Shown: positions 1-7,831, counted from the first letter of the stretch. The stretch is DNA of 13,693 nt from CAYNUJ01 sp964621225 (GCA_964621225.1 CAZULK010000068.1:1-13693), one strand, 5' to 3'. A program made the numbers and translations. Notes: a model not told the origin generated them from the letters alone.

Positions 1-1001
1 TATTAAGACCAGGAAGGTTCGATAGACAAGTTGTAGTAGACAGGCCCGACGTAAAGGGAAGGGAAGGAATATTAAAAGTTCATACCCGTAACATTCCGAT
101 TGACGATACTGTCGATTTGAAAGTTCTTGCAAAAGGAACTCCCGGATTGGCGGGTGCCGAATTGGCCAACATGGTTAACGAAGCTGCATTGTTAGCTGCC
201 CGTAAAAATAAAACAAAAGTCGGAATGGAAGACTTTGAAGAAGCCAAAGATAAAGTGATGATGGGTATTGAACGGAAGAGTATGATCATTTCCGAAGAAG
301 AGAAGAAAACCACTGCTTACCACGAAATTGGACATGTGTTGGTTGCTAAACTTCTTCCCGAATCCGATCCTGTGCACAAAGTTACGATCATTCCGAGAGG
401 AAGAGCATTGGGTGTTACTCATTATTTGCCGATGGATGAAAAGCATACATATTCTTATGAATATATTGAATCTAAAATATGTACACTCCTCGGCGGTAGG
501 GCTGCGGAAAAAATAATATTCAATAAACTTACTACCGGCGCAGGCAACGACATTGAGCGGGCTACCGAACTTGCAAGGAAAATGGTTTGCGAATGGGGAA
601 TGAGTGAAGAACTCGGTCCTTTGGCATACGGCAAGAATGAAGAAGAAATTTTCCTCGGCAGGGAAGTAACAAAGCAACAAAACTACAGTGAAATGACCGC
701 TCAAAAGATTGACCAGGAGGTTAAAAGAATTGTCGTTGGAGCAATGGAAAAATCGGAAAAATTGCTTCGCGAGAATTTGGAAATCCTTCACAGGCTTTCG
801 AATGAGTTGCTCGAAAGGGAAATTCTTGACGCCGATGAAATTGACAAGATTATCAATGGTGAGGATTTGCCTCCGTTGAAAAAATCGAACAACGGTGACA
901 ATAAAAAAGAAGAAGAAATTCCCGAACACGTTCAAAAGTTAATGGAAGAAAGGAAAAAGAAAGCGGACACAGATTCAGAGAATGCTGATGACTCAAATTG
1001 A
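1..1001 (+). CDS. ftsH: ATP-dependent zinc metalloprotease FtsH, C-terminal part (5' end outside window)
   Basis: Membrane-anchored AAA+ protease that unfolds and degrades membrane and regulatory proteins. The frame is open from base 3 and gives 332 residues; the membrane helices and Walker A/B motifs lie before the window. It opens in the second region of homology of the AAA domain (LRPGRFDRQ, with the arginine fingers), followed by the AAA lid (residues about 40-85) and the M41 peptidase domain. The zinc site is HEIGH at visible residues 107-111 with the third ligand Asp183 in GAGNDIERAT. Most FtsH proteins have HEAGH; the Ala to Ile change lies between the ligands and leaves HExxH intact. 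The C-terminal tail (from about residue 285) is Lys/Glu-rich and probably disordered. The TGA stop lies 20 nt inside the next gene, suggesting co-transcription and translational coupling. Identification is very secure. Confidence 0.97.
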   Translation, partial: LRPGRFDRQVVVDRPDVKGREGILKVHTRNIPIDDTVDLKVLAKGTPGLAGAELANMVNEAALLAARKNKTKVGMEDFEEAKDKVMMGIERKSMIISEEEKKTTAYHEIGHVLVAKLLPESDPVHKVTIIPRGRALGVTHYLPMDEKHTYSYEYIESKICTLLGGRAAEKIIFNKLTTGAGNDIERATELARKMVCEWGMSEELGPLAYGKNEEEIFLGREVTKQQNYSEMTAQKIDQEVKRIVVGAMEKSEKLLRENLEILHRLSNELLEREILDADEIDKIINGEDLPPLKKSNNGDNKKEEEIPEHVQKLMEERKKKADTDSENADDSN

Positions 1002-1656
1002 TAATGGATTTATTGATTATAAACGGGAGTTAATACGAAAGAGCATTCATCTTTGCTCTTTGTCCATGCCGATAATTTATTATTTTATTTCAAGGGAATT
1101 AGCTATTAAAATACTAATTCCCATTACTGTTTTTTCCGTTCTACTCGATTTTGGCAGACACATAATTCCGTCCGTCGGGAAATTTTTTTACAGATGGTTT
1201 GGGTTTTTGTTGCGCAAGCATGAAATCGATTCGGAAAAGAAAAACCTCTCCGGCGCATCTTATGTTTTTATATCCGCTCTTCTTTGCGTTTATATTTTCC
1301 CCAAAGTAATTTTTATAACTGCTTTTTCTACGCTGATACTTAGCGATATTGCAGCAGCGCTTATCGGAAGAAGATTTGGTAAGCATAAATTTTTATTTAA
1401 AAGCCTGGAAGGAACTCTTGCATTCTTTGTGGTTGCCTGCATCATTGTTTTGGTTACCCCGAAAGTTGCAAACCTTCCTACTGAATATTTGATCGGTTTT
1501 GTTGCTGCAGCTGTTGGTGCTTTGGCAGAAAATGTTTCCTATGGTTGGGCAGACGACAACTTGGCAATTCCACTTTCAATGGGAGCCGTAATGTGGTTGA
1601 TGTATTCTTGGCTTTTGCCCGGAATGGAACTCGTTCTTAAAAATTCACCATTATAA
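982..1656 (+). CDS. Dolichol/diacylglycerol/phytol kinase-like (SEC59/VTE5-type) integral membrane protein
   Basis: 224 residues, strongly hydrophobic, with about six or seven membrane helices. It matches the CTP-dependent polyprenol/diacylglycerol kinase family (dolichol kinase Sec59, Dgk1, phytol kinase), often annotated as phosphatidate cytidylyltransferase-like. Visible family marks are the N-terminal RK..H (Arg19, Lys20, His23), LSGASYVF near residues 89-96, LSDIAAALIGRRFGKHK around Asp122, KSLEGTLAFF, and the ALAENVSYGWADDN block with Asp191-Asp192-Asn193. The family phosphorylates a lipid alcohol with CTP at the membrane; the substrate here cannot be told from sequence. The ATG at 982 overlaps the end of ftsH by 20 nt; the ATG at 988 is an equally good start and neither has a strong ribosome site, which fits translational coupling. 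Family call is confident, substrate unknown. Confidence 0.85.
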   Translation: MLMTQIDNGFIDYKRELIRKSIHLCSLSMPIIYYFISRELAIKILIPITVFSVLLDFGRHIIPSVGKFFYRWFGFLLRKHEIDSEKKNLSGASYVFISALLCVYIFPKVIFITAFSTLILSDIAAALIGRRFGKHKFLFKSLEGTLAFFVVACIIVLVTPKVANLPTEYLIGFVAAAVGALAENVSYGWADDNLAIPLSMGAVMWLMYSWLLPGMELVLKNSPL

Positions 1657-1715
1657 TTGCTTCCTTTGAAACATTGATTACTTCGCTTTGTATAAGATTC
1701 TCACATAACTAACGA

Positions 1716-2804
1716 ATGAATGATATGAAAAAAATAATTTTACTATTTCCTTTAATCCTTATTTTCTCCGCTTGTAATGTAAAGAAGCCGGCAGTTGGCT
1801 TGGAAGATCAAATTTTCGTTGTGGCCGATTCTTCAGAATTTGAACAAATGGAAGCTACTTTATCCGAGGTGTTCGGAAAGATAATTTACACACCCCAACC
1901 GGAACACATGTTTAAGTTGAAAAGAATGTCTATAAATTCTTTGGAGAAATTAAAAGACAAAAAGAATGTTATTATTGCAGCACCATTGAACAGTGGTTCA
2001 TATACGGCACAATATCTCACAAGTATTTTGGATTCGAACGTTACGGAATTGGTTAATAATGACAGTGTGCATGTTATAAACAGATACGACCTTTGGGCAA
2101 AAAATCAATTGGTGATGATTTTAACCGCCAAAGATATGCCAACACTTCTGTCTGAAGTGAAAAAGGATGCAAATAATTTATTGCACTATTTTCAAAAATT
2201 ATCCAACAAGCGGCTTTATCAAAAGCTTTATAACAGTGTTTACGAAAACGAAAAGTTGGAAGCACAAATTCTAAAAGATTACGGATTTCTGATTTATTGC
2301 CAAATTGATTTCAAATTGGCAATGAACAAACCGGAAGAAAATTTCATTTGGTTGAGAAGGGCACCAGGAAGTGATTTGGAAAGATGGATTTTCGTACACT
2401 GGATTGATAATGCTTCTCCGGCAATGTTGAACAGAGATTCCGTTCTGGCACTAAGAGACAGACTCACACAAAAATTCTACAGAGCATCCGACAACGTGAG
2501 TTACGTTACTATTGCGGACAATTATAACAAAACTACAGAGATTAATTTCAAGGGAAGATACGCTTTATTCACACAAGGACTATGGCGAATGTCCGATAGA
2601 AGTATGGGTGGTCCTTTCGTAAATTATACTTTTCTTGATGAAAAGAGCGGAAGGCTTTACATGTTGGACGGATCCATTTATGCACCAAAGTATGAAAAGA
2701 AAAGTTTAATCCAGCAAGTTGATGTAATACTCCAATCCTTTATGACAAAGGACGAGTTGAGCAATGAAAGGATTGAAGACTTGATGGATGAATTGGATGA
2801 TTAA
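1716..2804 (+). CDS. DUF4837 family lipoprotein
   Basis: 362 residues. The N-terminus is a lipoprotein signal: Lys-Lys, a hydrophobic stretch, then IFSAC with the lipidated Cys at residue 20, so the mature protein is likely tethered to a membrane outside the cytoplasm. The body matches DUF4837, a family of unknown function found in Bacteroidota and relatives; recognisable stretches are FIWLRRAPGSDLERWIFVHW, the aromatic GRYALFTQGLWRMSDRSMGG and the C-terminal YAPKYEKKSLIQQVDVILQSF. The start at 1716 (MNDMKK) and the ATG at 1725 (MKKII) are both possible; the latter gives the more typical signal peptide. It follows the kinase-like gene by 59 nt. A TTGAAA (1666-1671) and TATAAG (1691-1696) pair 19 bp apart in that gap could be a weak promoter, so it may be an operon member or have its own start. 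A GC hairpin follows directly. Confidence 0.82.
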   Translation: MNDMKKIILLFPLILIFSACNVKKPAVGLEDQIFVVADSSEFEQMEATLSEVFGKIIYTPQPEHMFKLKRMSINSLEKLKDKKNVIIAAPLNSGSYTAQYLTSILDSNVTELVNNDSVHVINRYDLWAKNQLVMILTAKDMPTLLSEVKKDANNLLHYFQKLSNKRLYQKLYNSVYENEKLEAQILKDYGFLIYCQIDFKLAMNKPEENFIWLRRAPGSDLERWIFVHWIDNASPAMLNRDSVLALRDRLTQKFYRASDNVSYVTIADNYNKTTEINFKGRYALFTQGLWRMSDRSMGGPFVNYTFLDEKSGRLYMLDGSIYAPKYEKKSLIQQVDVILQSFMTKDELSNERIEDLMDELDD

Positions 2805-2809
2805 TTGAA

Positions 2810-2827
2810 AACCCGCCGAGGCGGGTT
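2810..2827 (+). terminator. GC-rich hairpin after the DUF4837 gene
   Basis: AACCCGCC at 2810-2817 pairs with GGCGGGTT at 2820-2827. The innermost pair probably opens to give a four-base loop. It begins 6 bases after the TAA stop and is followed by GTTCAATTCGTTT, a weak T-rich tail. On the opposite strand the hairpin is followed by TTTTC, so it may work in both directions between convergent genes. Confidence 0.75.
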
Positions 2828-3122
2828 GTTCAATTCGTTTGTCCGATAACAGATGGCGGCTTCTATTATCGGCACACTCTGCATAGGGATTTTTTCGTGG
2901 ACGGGAAAAGAAGATTAGACGAACATTAATGTCCTTCCCAAACCTAACCGCTTTTCCATTATTGCCGGCTCTGCCCAAACCGGAAAAAATTTCCAAGTCG
3001 ATTGGCAAACGGGTTTTTCTTTCTTCCTTAGGAATATCTCCACAGAATTCCTTTGGTTAAAAGAAAAATTCCGAAAAAATCCCATTCATTCAAAGAACCA
3101 TTCATTAACAGGAGAGGTAAAA
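2828..3122. other. Non-coding stretch between convergent genes, no gene recognised
   Basis: About 295 bp between the hairpin ending the ftsH cluster and the stop codon of the convergent small gene. It looks richer in GC than nearby spacers and contains CCGATAA...TTATCGG (2843-2849 and 2866-2872), the palindrome ACATTAATGT (2923-2932) and a nearly tandem CCATTCATT direct repeat near 3081-3107. A minus-strand frame open from 3008 runs through the terminator hairpin into the DUF4837 gene and reads as a shadow. I see no RNA gene, mobile element or convincing promoter here. Confidence 0.4.
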
Positions 3123-3374
3123 TCATTTAGCGTTGTATACGATTTTCCTTATTGTATCGGGTTGCAAATATGGATATTCATCACGAATGATCAATATTGC
3201 TTTTCCGGCGGATAGCTTCTTTTTCCGCAAGTTCAAAAATTTCTGGCGTATTTTGTAATCACGCACAGACTTTTCGTTTATCAATCCTCTGCTATCCAAA
3301 AGCTCAAAAATTTCGTCGCTTATCAAGTCAGACAGCGGATTATTCATCACAAAGGCGCTATTTCTATTTTCCAT
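3123..3374 (-). CDS. Hypothetical small HTH-like protein (83 aa)
   Basis: I do not recognise a named family. The protein is charged and predicted helical: an N-terminal MNNPLSDLISDEIFELLDSRGL segment, then a Lys/Arg-rich helical middle (KSVRDYKIRQKFLNLRKKK), ending in AILIIRDEYPYLQPDTIRKIVY, which resembles a helix-turn-helix with a recognition-like last helix. A DNA- or RNA-binding role is therefore plausible but unproven. I chose the ATG at 3374 because GGGGGA sits just upstream of it (GGGGGAAACGATG on the coding strand); a TTG at 3437 would extend it by 21 residues but has no such site. A TAATTTTG element, like the Bacteroidota -7 motif TAnnTTTG, lies at 3488-3481 with no clear -33 partner. 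Transcribed towards the ftsH cluster, downstream of the NarL-type regulator. Confidence 0.7.
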   Translation of the reverse strand: MENRNSAFVMNNPLSDLISDEIFELLDSRGLINEKSVRDYKIRQKFLNLRKKKLSAGKAILIIRDEYPYLQPDTIRKIVYNAK

Positions 3375-3561
3375 CGTTTCCCCCGATATTTTTTGAATGA
3401 TCTGCCGGCTTCGAAATTCCGGGTTATTCTCCCACAAATAAACCCAATTGTTTCCTGCCGGCGCGGTCTATACAATTTGTCAAAATTACAGGGTAAGGAT
3501 AACATTTAATCATCCATTCCTCAACAGCATGAATATGTAGTTTTGCGCGTAATATGCCTTG

Positions 3562-3585
3562 AAATAGGTCGTTGACTACCTATTT
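3562..3585. repeat. Perfect 8-bp inverted repeat AAATAGGT-N8-ACCTATTT
   Basis: The arms are at 3562-3569 and 3578-3585 with the 8-base spacer CGTTGACT. It lies 35-58 bp past the stop of the response regulator gene and about 190 bp upstream of the small HTH-like gene. No T-run follows on the - strand, so a dimeric operator is at least as likely as a terminator. Confidence 0.5.
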
Positions 3586-3596
3586 ATGCGGTATGA

Positions 3597-3608
3597 AAAC
3601 AATTGTTT
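3597..3608. repeat. 12-bp palindrome AAACAATTGTTT
   Basis: Perfect palindrome beginning 12 bases past the stop codon of the response regulator gene, close to the inverted repeat at 3562-3585. It could be a protein-binding site; in AT-rich DNA chance is also possible. Confidence 0.3.
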
Positions 3609-3619
3609 AATTACTTGGG

Positions 3620-4258
3620 TTAAATCAGGCCTTTGCGGATGGCTTTTGCAACCGCCTGGCTTTGGGAGTGAACATGAAGTTTTTTGTAAATATTTCTTAT
3701 ATGATGCCGGACTGTATCTACCGAAATAAACATTTTTTCTGCTATTTCCTGGTAATTGTTACCTTCGGCTAAACCGTTTAGAACATCTTTTTCCCGGTCG
3801 GACAATTCGCTCTCGTTTTCGCCAGTCGATTTACTTTGAGTTTTTTGGAATAACGTAATTACTTGTCTGGCAATATGCGAGCTCATAGGACTTCCGCCTT
3901 CGTAAACTTCTTTTATTGCTTCGAGTAATCGAATGGGGGGTGTTTTTTTTACCAAATATCCGCAAGCGCCGGCACAAAGTGCATCGAATACGACTTTATT
4001 ATCTTCGTAAATTGTAAGCATCAAAGTACTAACTTCGGGACGTAATTCTTTTAATTTTTTTACTCCCTCTATTCCGTTCATTCCGGGCAATGCAATGTCC
4101 ATCAATGCAACATCAATTTCCAGGGTGGGAAGAGCGGAAAAGAATTTTTCGCAACTCGGATACGCTCCCACGCAAGAATATCCTTCCGTGCCGTTTATTA
4201 AGGCTGCCAATCCTTCTCTTATTGTGTGGTTGTCTTCTATTATAACTACTTTAATCAT
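3620..4258 (-). CDS. NarL/FixJ-type (LuxR family) DNA-binding response regulator
   Basis: 212 residues. The receiver domain (1-120) has the acidic pair Glu8/Asp9, phospho-acceptor Asp54 in LMDIALPGMNG, Thr82 and the signalling Lys104, so all active-site positions are present. A LuxR-type helix-turn-helix covers about 150-212 (LSDREKDVLNGLAEGNNYQEIA ... SVDTVRHHIRNIYKKL). Phosphorylation by the kinase encoded just upstream should trigger dimerisation and DNA binding. The gene starts 15 nt after the kinase stop on the same strand, so the two are almost certainly one operon and a cognate pair. No strong ribosome site precedes the ATG. The codons for Val-Lys-Lys-Thr-Pro-Pro give an A8 and then a C6 run near 3943-3951, which could favour slippage. 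Confidence 0.95.
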   Translation of the reverse strand: MIKVVIIEDNHTIREGLAALINGTEGYSCVGAYPSCEKFFSALPTLEIDVALMDIALPGMNGIEGVKKLKELRPEVSTLMLTIYEDNKVVFDALCAGACGYLVKKTPPIRLLEAIKEVYEGGSPMSSHIARQVITLFQKTQSKSTGENESELSDREKDVLNGLAEGNNYQEIAEKMFISVDTVRHHIRNIYKKLHVHSQSQAVAKAIRKGLI

Positions 4259-4273
4259 ATCACAGCATCAATT

Positions 4274-7200
4274 TTAGTTGTTCAATTTAAAGCTTTTTTT
4301 TATTATTCCAATAAATTCAATTCTTGTACCTTTGTCCCCTGAGTCTATCATAAGATTACCGCCAATTTCTTCTGCTCTTTTTTTCATGTTAATCAGTCCG
4401 TTCCCTTGATGATCTTTCTCCTCATCAATGCCATCTCCATCGTCACTCAGGCAAAGGAATAATTTATTCTCTCTCATTTCGGCTCTGAATTCTATCCTTT
4501 TGCAATTACTATGTTTTATTGCATTATTCAGTGCTTCTTTGAAGATGAGATAAAGATTTTGTTTATAGTTGAGGGGTAATTTCAAACTTTTCAACTTATC
4601 GAGATTCACCGTTTTAAAATGAATACCTAATTGATGGAGCAGATCTGCATACGAATCTTTCAATCGAACGGCAAAATCGAAAATTGTATCCCGTGATGGA
4701 TTGATGAACCAGACAATATCGCTCATGTTATCAACAAGCTGTCTGGCTTTCTCGCTTATTTCTTCTATCTGATTTGCCACATCTTTCGAGAATGTTTTGG
4801 CGCTGTTGGCAGAAAGTTCGCTCAATATTGATATTTCTGTCAACCCCGAACCGATATTATCATGCAGATCCGCTGCAAGACCGGCCTTCAATTTTTCAAT
4901 AGCTAAAATTTGTTTGAATCTGAGCCAAATTACAAATGCAATTATTGATAATGCTACAACAATCAAAAGAGTAATGAACCACCAAGTTGCATAAAAAGGA
5001 GGAATAATAGTGATTGCTATTTCAGTTCCTTTCTCATTCCATACTCCGTCATTATTTGTAGCCTTTACCCTGAAAATATAATCTCCCGGTTCGAGGTTTG
5101 TGTAATTTGCAAATCTTTTTTGAGACGATGTGAAATGCCATTCCTTGTCGAATCCTTCCATTATGTATGCGTATCTGTTTTCGACGGGTGATGTAAAATC
5201 CAACGATGCAAATTGGAAGGAAAAATAATTTTGATCCGAGCGGAGCTCCAATTTTTTTCTGTTTCCTTTCAACTCTTTGTCGAATATTTTAATAGAAGTA
5301 ATAACAACTGGCGGAATGAAGTCGTTGTTTGTAATTTCTTTAGGGTTGAAATAGTTTAAGCCTTTTATTCCTCCGAAATAAATTATTCCGTCATTGTCTT
5401 TGAAATACGCACCGCCGGAAAATTCCATGCTTTGTAATCCGTCGTAAATATCGTACTGCGAAAAATTATTTTTGATGGGATTATACCTGAAAATTCCGTT
5501 GTCGCTCGAAAGCCAAATATTTCCTTCGTCGTCCCCAACAATTCCATAGACAGCATCCAGTTTGTTTTTATCTTTGGGTTGGAGTAAAATTGTTCTACCA
5601 TTCTCTTCATTGTAATAGTTTAATCCACCACCGTAAGTGCCAATTAAAAATCCCTTTTTAAACGGATGAATGCTCAACACTCTGTTGTCGGTTAAACCAT
5701 CTTCACCGTTCCGGTGGCTTTTAATTAACTTGGTTCTATTGTTTTTCAAATCGAGAATATTTACGCCTCCTCCGAAAGTTCCGACTAATAGACGGTTCCG
5801 TTTGTCAACAACAATGGTGTAAATTCTTTTGTCGCTTAATCTGAAATATTCTCCGGGAAGTGAATGAATGCTTAAATTGCCTCTTTTGTAAAATTCATCT
5901 AAAGTAATAAATCTGAGTCCGCCGCCGAATGTTCCAATCCAAAGTGTGTCCCCCATAAATTTAATTGATTGAATCTGATTTGAGGGCAACGATGAATTTT
6001 CGTGTGTAAAAGATTTGATTGTACCGGTTCCGGAATTGTAGAAGTTTAACCCTCCGCTGTAAGTTCCAATCCAAATATTTCCATATTTATCTTCTTCAAA
6101 ACATCTGATATGATTATCCGATAGATCGCTGTTTTCGTTTGTGAGATATTTCCATTTACCTTTATCGGTCAGAATATTTATTCCGCCTTTAAATGTGCCT
6201 ATCCAAAGGTTTGCCAGCGAATCTTTCCTAATTGCCCAAACAATTTTATCGTTTAATCCATCACCAATATTTTTAATTATTCTTTTGAACTTGAAAGGTT
6301 TTTCTTTAATAATTTTTAATCCGTCTCCCAAATGGGATCCAATCCAAATATTGCCCGATTTATCTTCGTATAATGATAGAACATCTCTTATTTTATTTTT
6401 TCCTTGGGGATCAAGCTTTTTGTTGATCAATTTATTTGAAACATAATTATACTCTCCAATTCCCGAATTCAAAGATCCGACAATTATATTCCCGTCCGAT
6501 TTTTCAATGATTGACATAATTGAAGAGTTGGGTTTTTTACCGAACGAATAGTGAATGAATATAGGCTCTTTCCCTGTGAGATATCTTCTGTCGAAATCGA
6601 GTCTGTCAAGAATTCCGCTGTAAGTTCCAATCCAAAGGGTATTATGTTTATCCTCGAATAAAGTTAAAATTTTATTGTCGCTTAATGATTCCAGACTGGA
6701 GTTGTGGCTGTAATTATAGAAAATAATTTCTTCTTCTGCGTTAGGTGTAAGGGGAAGCGATTTAATTATCTTATTCAATCCTCCCCCGAAAGTAGCCACC
6801 CAAATAACACCGAGCCGATCTACCAATATTTTTGTAATTCTATTAAAATTAATTGAAAGCGGATTTCTTTTGTCGTGTGTGTAAAGACGAACCTTGTTGT
6901 TCAATCTATCATATTTTATTAATCCATTTCCCCAGGTTCCTACCCAAATATATCCTTCCGTATCTTCTGTAATGGAAGTAATTGTAGTTTCGTTATTTCT
7001 GGAAATTGGCAAGGGATAATCATAATAAGTTTGCCGGGAGTAATTAAAAGATAAATCTTTTAAAATGTAATGCCGCTTAAAATTATCCTTTTCGAAATTA
7101 TATTCATTCAAAATACCGTCGGTAGTACCAACCCACAATGTGCCGTTTTTACCCAGATAAATTGCTGAAATAGCGTTGTTCGAAATTGTAGAAGAATCGA

Positions 7201-7420
7201 GTGGATTGTTTCTGTAAATTTTGAATTCATATCCGTCGTATCTGTTCAATCCGTTGGAAGTTCCGAACCACAAAAATCCGGAAGTATCCTGAACTATTGA
7301 ATTGACGGAACTTTGTGAAAGTCCGTCTTCCACACCAATATGCTCAATCAAATAATTTTGAGCAAAGGAAAACGAAAAACTTAACGCTAAGAATGAAAAG
7401 AATAATAATTTTAATTTCAT
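4274..7420 (-). CDS. Sensor histidine kinase: two seven-blade propellers, Y_Y_Y domain, HisKA_3/HATPase
   Basis: 1048 residues. A signal peptide (residues 1-20, cleavage likely after SFA) is followed by a long extracytoplasmic sensor. I count 14 Reg_prop-type units of the form xLWIGTxxGGLxxY between about residues 30 and 690, enough for two seven-blade beta-propellers. Next are a Y_Y_Y domain (about 745-808), one membrane helix (about 813-834) and a HisKA_3 dimerisation helix with phospho-accepting His853 in ADLHDNIG. The ATPase domain has an N-box (EALNNAIKH, about 962-970), DDGDGID and GNGLINM, all intact. The sensor half is the same type as in Bacteroidota hybrid two-component systems that often sense glycans, but the kinase half is NarL-partner type and the regulator is a separate gene, the next one in the operon. 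The ligand is unknown. No ribosome site is visible before the ATG. Confidence 0.95.
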   Translation of the reverse strand: MKLKLLFFSFLALSFSFSFAQNYLIEHIGVEDGLSQSSVNSIVQDTSGFLWFGTSNGLNRYDGYEFKIYRNNPLDSSTISNNAISAIYLGKNGTLWVGTTDGILNEYNFEKDNFKRHYILKDLSFNYSRQTYYDYPLPISRNNETTITSITEDTEGYIWVGTWGNGLIKYDRLNNKVRLYTHDKRNPLSINFNRITKILVDRLGVIWVATFGGGLNKIIKSLPLTPNAEEEIIFYNYSHNSSLESLSDNKILTLFEDKHNTLWIGTYSGILDRLDFDRRYLTGKEPIFIHYSFGKKPNSSIMSIIEKSDGNIIVGSLNSGIGEYNYVSNKLINKKLDPQGKNKIRDVLSLYEDKSGNIWIGSHLGDGLKIIKEKPFKFKRIIKNIGDGLNDKIVWAIRKDSLANLWIGTFKGGINILTDKGKWKYLTNENSDLSDNHIRCFEEDKYGNIWIGTYSGGLNFYNSGTGTIKSFTHENSSLPSNQIQSIKFMGDTLWIGTFGGGLRFITLDEFYKRGNLSIHSLPGEYFRLSDKRIYTIVVDKRNRLLVGTFGGGVNILDLKNNRTKLIKSHRNGEDGLTDNRVLSIHPFKKGFLIGTYGGGLNYYNEENGRTILLQPKDKNKLDAVYGIVGDDEGNIWLSSDNGIFRYNPIKNNFSQYDIYDGLQSMEFSGGAYFKDNDGIIYFGGIKGLNYFNPKEITNNDFIPPVVITSIKIFDKELKGNRKKLELRSDQNYFSFQFASLDFTSPVENRYAYIMEGFDKEWHFTSSQKRFANYTNLEPGDYIFRVKATNNDGVWNEKGTEIAITIIPPFYATWWFITLLIVVALSIIAFVIWLRFKQILAIEKLKAGLAADLHDNIGSGLTEISILSELSANSAKTFSKDVANQIEEISEKARQLVDNMSDIVWFINPSRDTIFDFAVRLKDSYADLLHQLGIHFKTVNLDKLKSLKLPLNYKQNLYLIFKEALNNAIKHSNCKRIEFRAEMRENKLFLCLSDDGDGIDEEKDHQGNGLINMKKRAEEIGGNLMIDSGDKGTRIEFIGIIKKSFKLNN

Positions 7421-7451
7421 AATAAATTAAAGTTAATAACTAATAGAAGTT

Positions 7452-7471
7452 AATTAAATTATAATTTAATT
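7452..7471 (-). promoter_or_regulatory. 20-bp AT palindrome with a TATAAT-like box before the kinase gene
   Basis: AATTAAATTATAATTTAATT is a perfect 20-bp palindrome 32 bp upstream of the kinase ATG. On the - strand it contains TATAAT (7463-7458), a reasonable -10 box giving a leader of about 30 nt; no good -35 is seen at 17 bp. It lies just beyond the terminator of the preceding gene, where a promoter for the kinase-regulator pair would be expected. Confidence 0.35.
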
Positions 7472-7492
7472 TCTATGCATAAAAAAGTATAT

Positions 7493-7523
7493 AAAAAACC
7501 CGGAGCGGGATTAGACTCCGGGT
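7493..7523 (-). terminator. Rho-independent terminator of the small membrane protein gene
   Basis: On the - strand ACCCGGAG (7523-7516) pairs perfectly with CTCCGGGT (7505-7498) around a 10-base loop, and the stem runs directly into T6. It begins about 31 bp after the stop of the small gene. It separates that transcript from the kinase-regulator operon. Confidence 0.9.
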
Positions 7524-7554
7524 ACAACCAGTCGGGGATTATTTTATAGGAGGG

Positions 7555-7806
7555 TTATTCTTCTTTAAAATTTTCCAAAATTTTTATTAATGCAATTAAA
7601 ACGAAACCTATGCTGGATAGGAGAACATCATCAAAATTCACATAAAAAACATCAACCGTACCTATCCACGAAGCGATGAGTTTCGTGAATATTAGTATTG
7701 AAAAAAATCCGGCAAAGCCCGCCATACCGGATTTGAATACCTCCCAGGAGAGTTTGAAAATATCTGCTAATCCTTTTCTTTTGGATTTTACCGCAACACT
7801 TTTCAT
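7555..7806 (-). CDS. Small two-helix membrane protein of unknown function, sigma-54-type promoter
   Basis: 83 residues; family not recognised. A basic N-terminus (MKSVAVKSKRKG) and an amphipathic stretch (LADIFKLSWEVFKS) are followed by a hydrophobic helix (about 28-48), a short acidic/aromatic loop (TVDVFYVNFDD) and a second hydrophobic helix (about 60-77) ending in KILENFKEE. By the positive-inside rule both ends would face the cytoplasm, with only the short loop outside. The true start is the ATG at 7806, with GGAGG placed 6 bases before it; a TTG at 7818 in frame falls on that ribosome site and is not a credible start. The gene stands alone between a sigma-54-type promoter with a structured leader and a strong terminator. 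Such control is typical of conditionally expressed functions (envelope stress, nitrogen, motility, exopolysaccharide), but nothing in the protein says which. Confidence 0.78.
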   Translation of the reverse strand: MKSVAVKSKRKGLADIFKLSWEVFKSGMAGFAGFFSILIFTKLIASWIGTVDVFYVNFDDVLLSSIGFVLIALIKILENFKEE

Positions 7807-7831
7807 TTTTTCCTCCAATTAAAAAATTTGT

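Noticed and set aside
192..935. Long minus-strand open frame (247 codons) opposite ftsH
   Set aside because: It lies fully antisense to a certain gene, is rich in Phe/Arg/His runs typical of a shadow frame and has no family resemblance.
2871..2883. GGCAC...TGCAT resembling a sigma-54 promoter downstream of the DUF4837 gene
   Set aside because: The GG to GC distance is 10 bp instead of 12, and no gene follows on that strand.
2706..3008. Minus-strand frame of 100 codons across the end of the DUF4837 gene
   Set aside because: It runs through the terminator hairpin and the coding end of the DUF4837 gene, has no ribosome site and no recognisable motif.
3081..3107. CCATTCATT repeated twice as a possible CRISPR or mobile-element end
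   Set aside because: Only two short copies, no regular spacers, no transposase or target duplication.
3540..3566. GGCAT...GCGC on the - strand as a sigma-54 promoter for the small HTH-like gene
   Set aside because: The spacing fits but both elements depart from consensus (AGGCAT, GCGC), so support is too thin.
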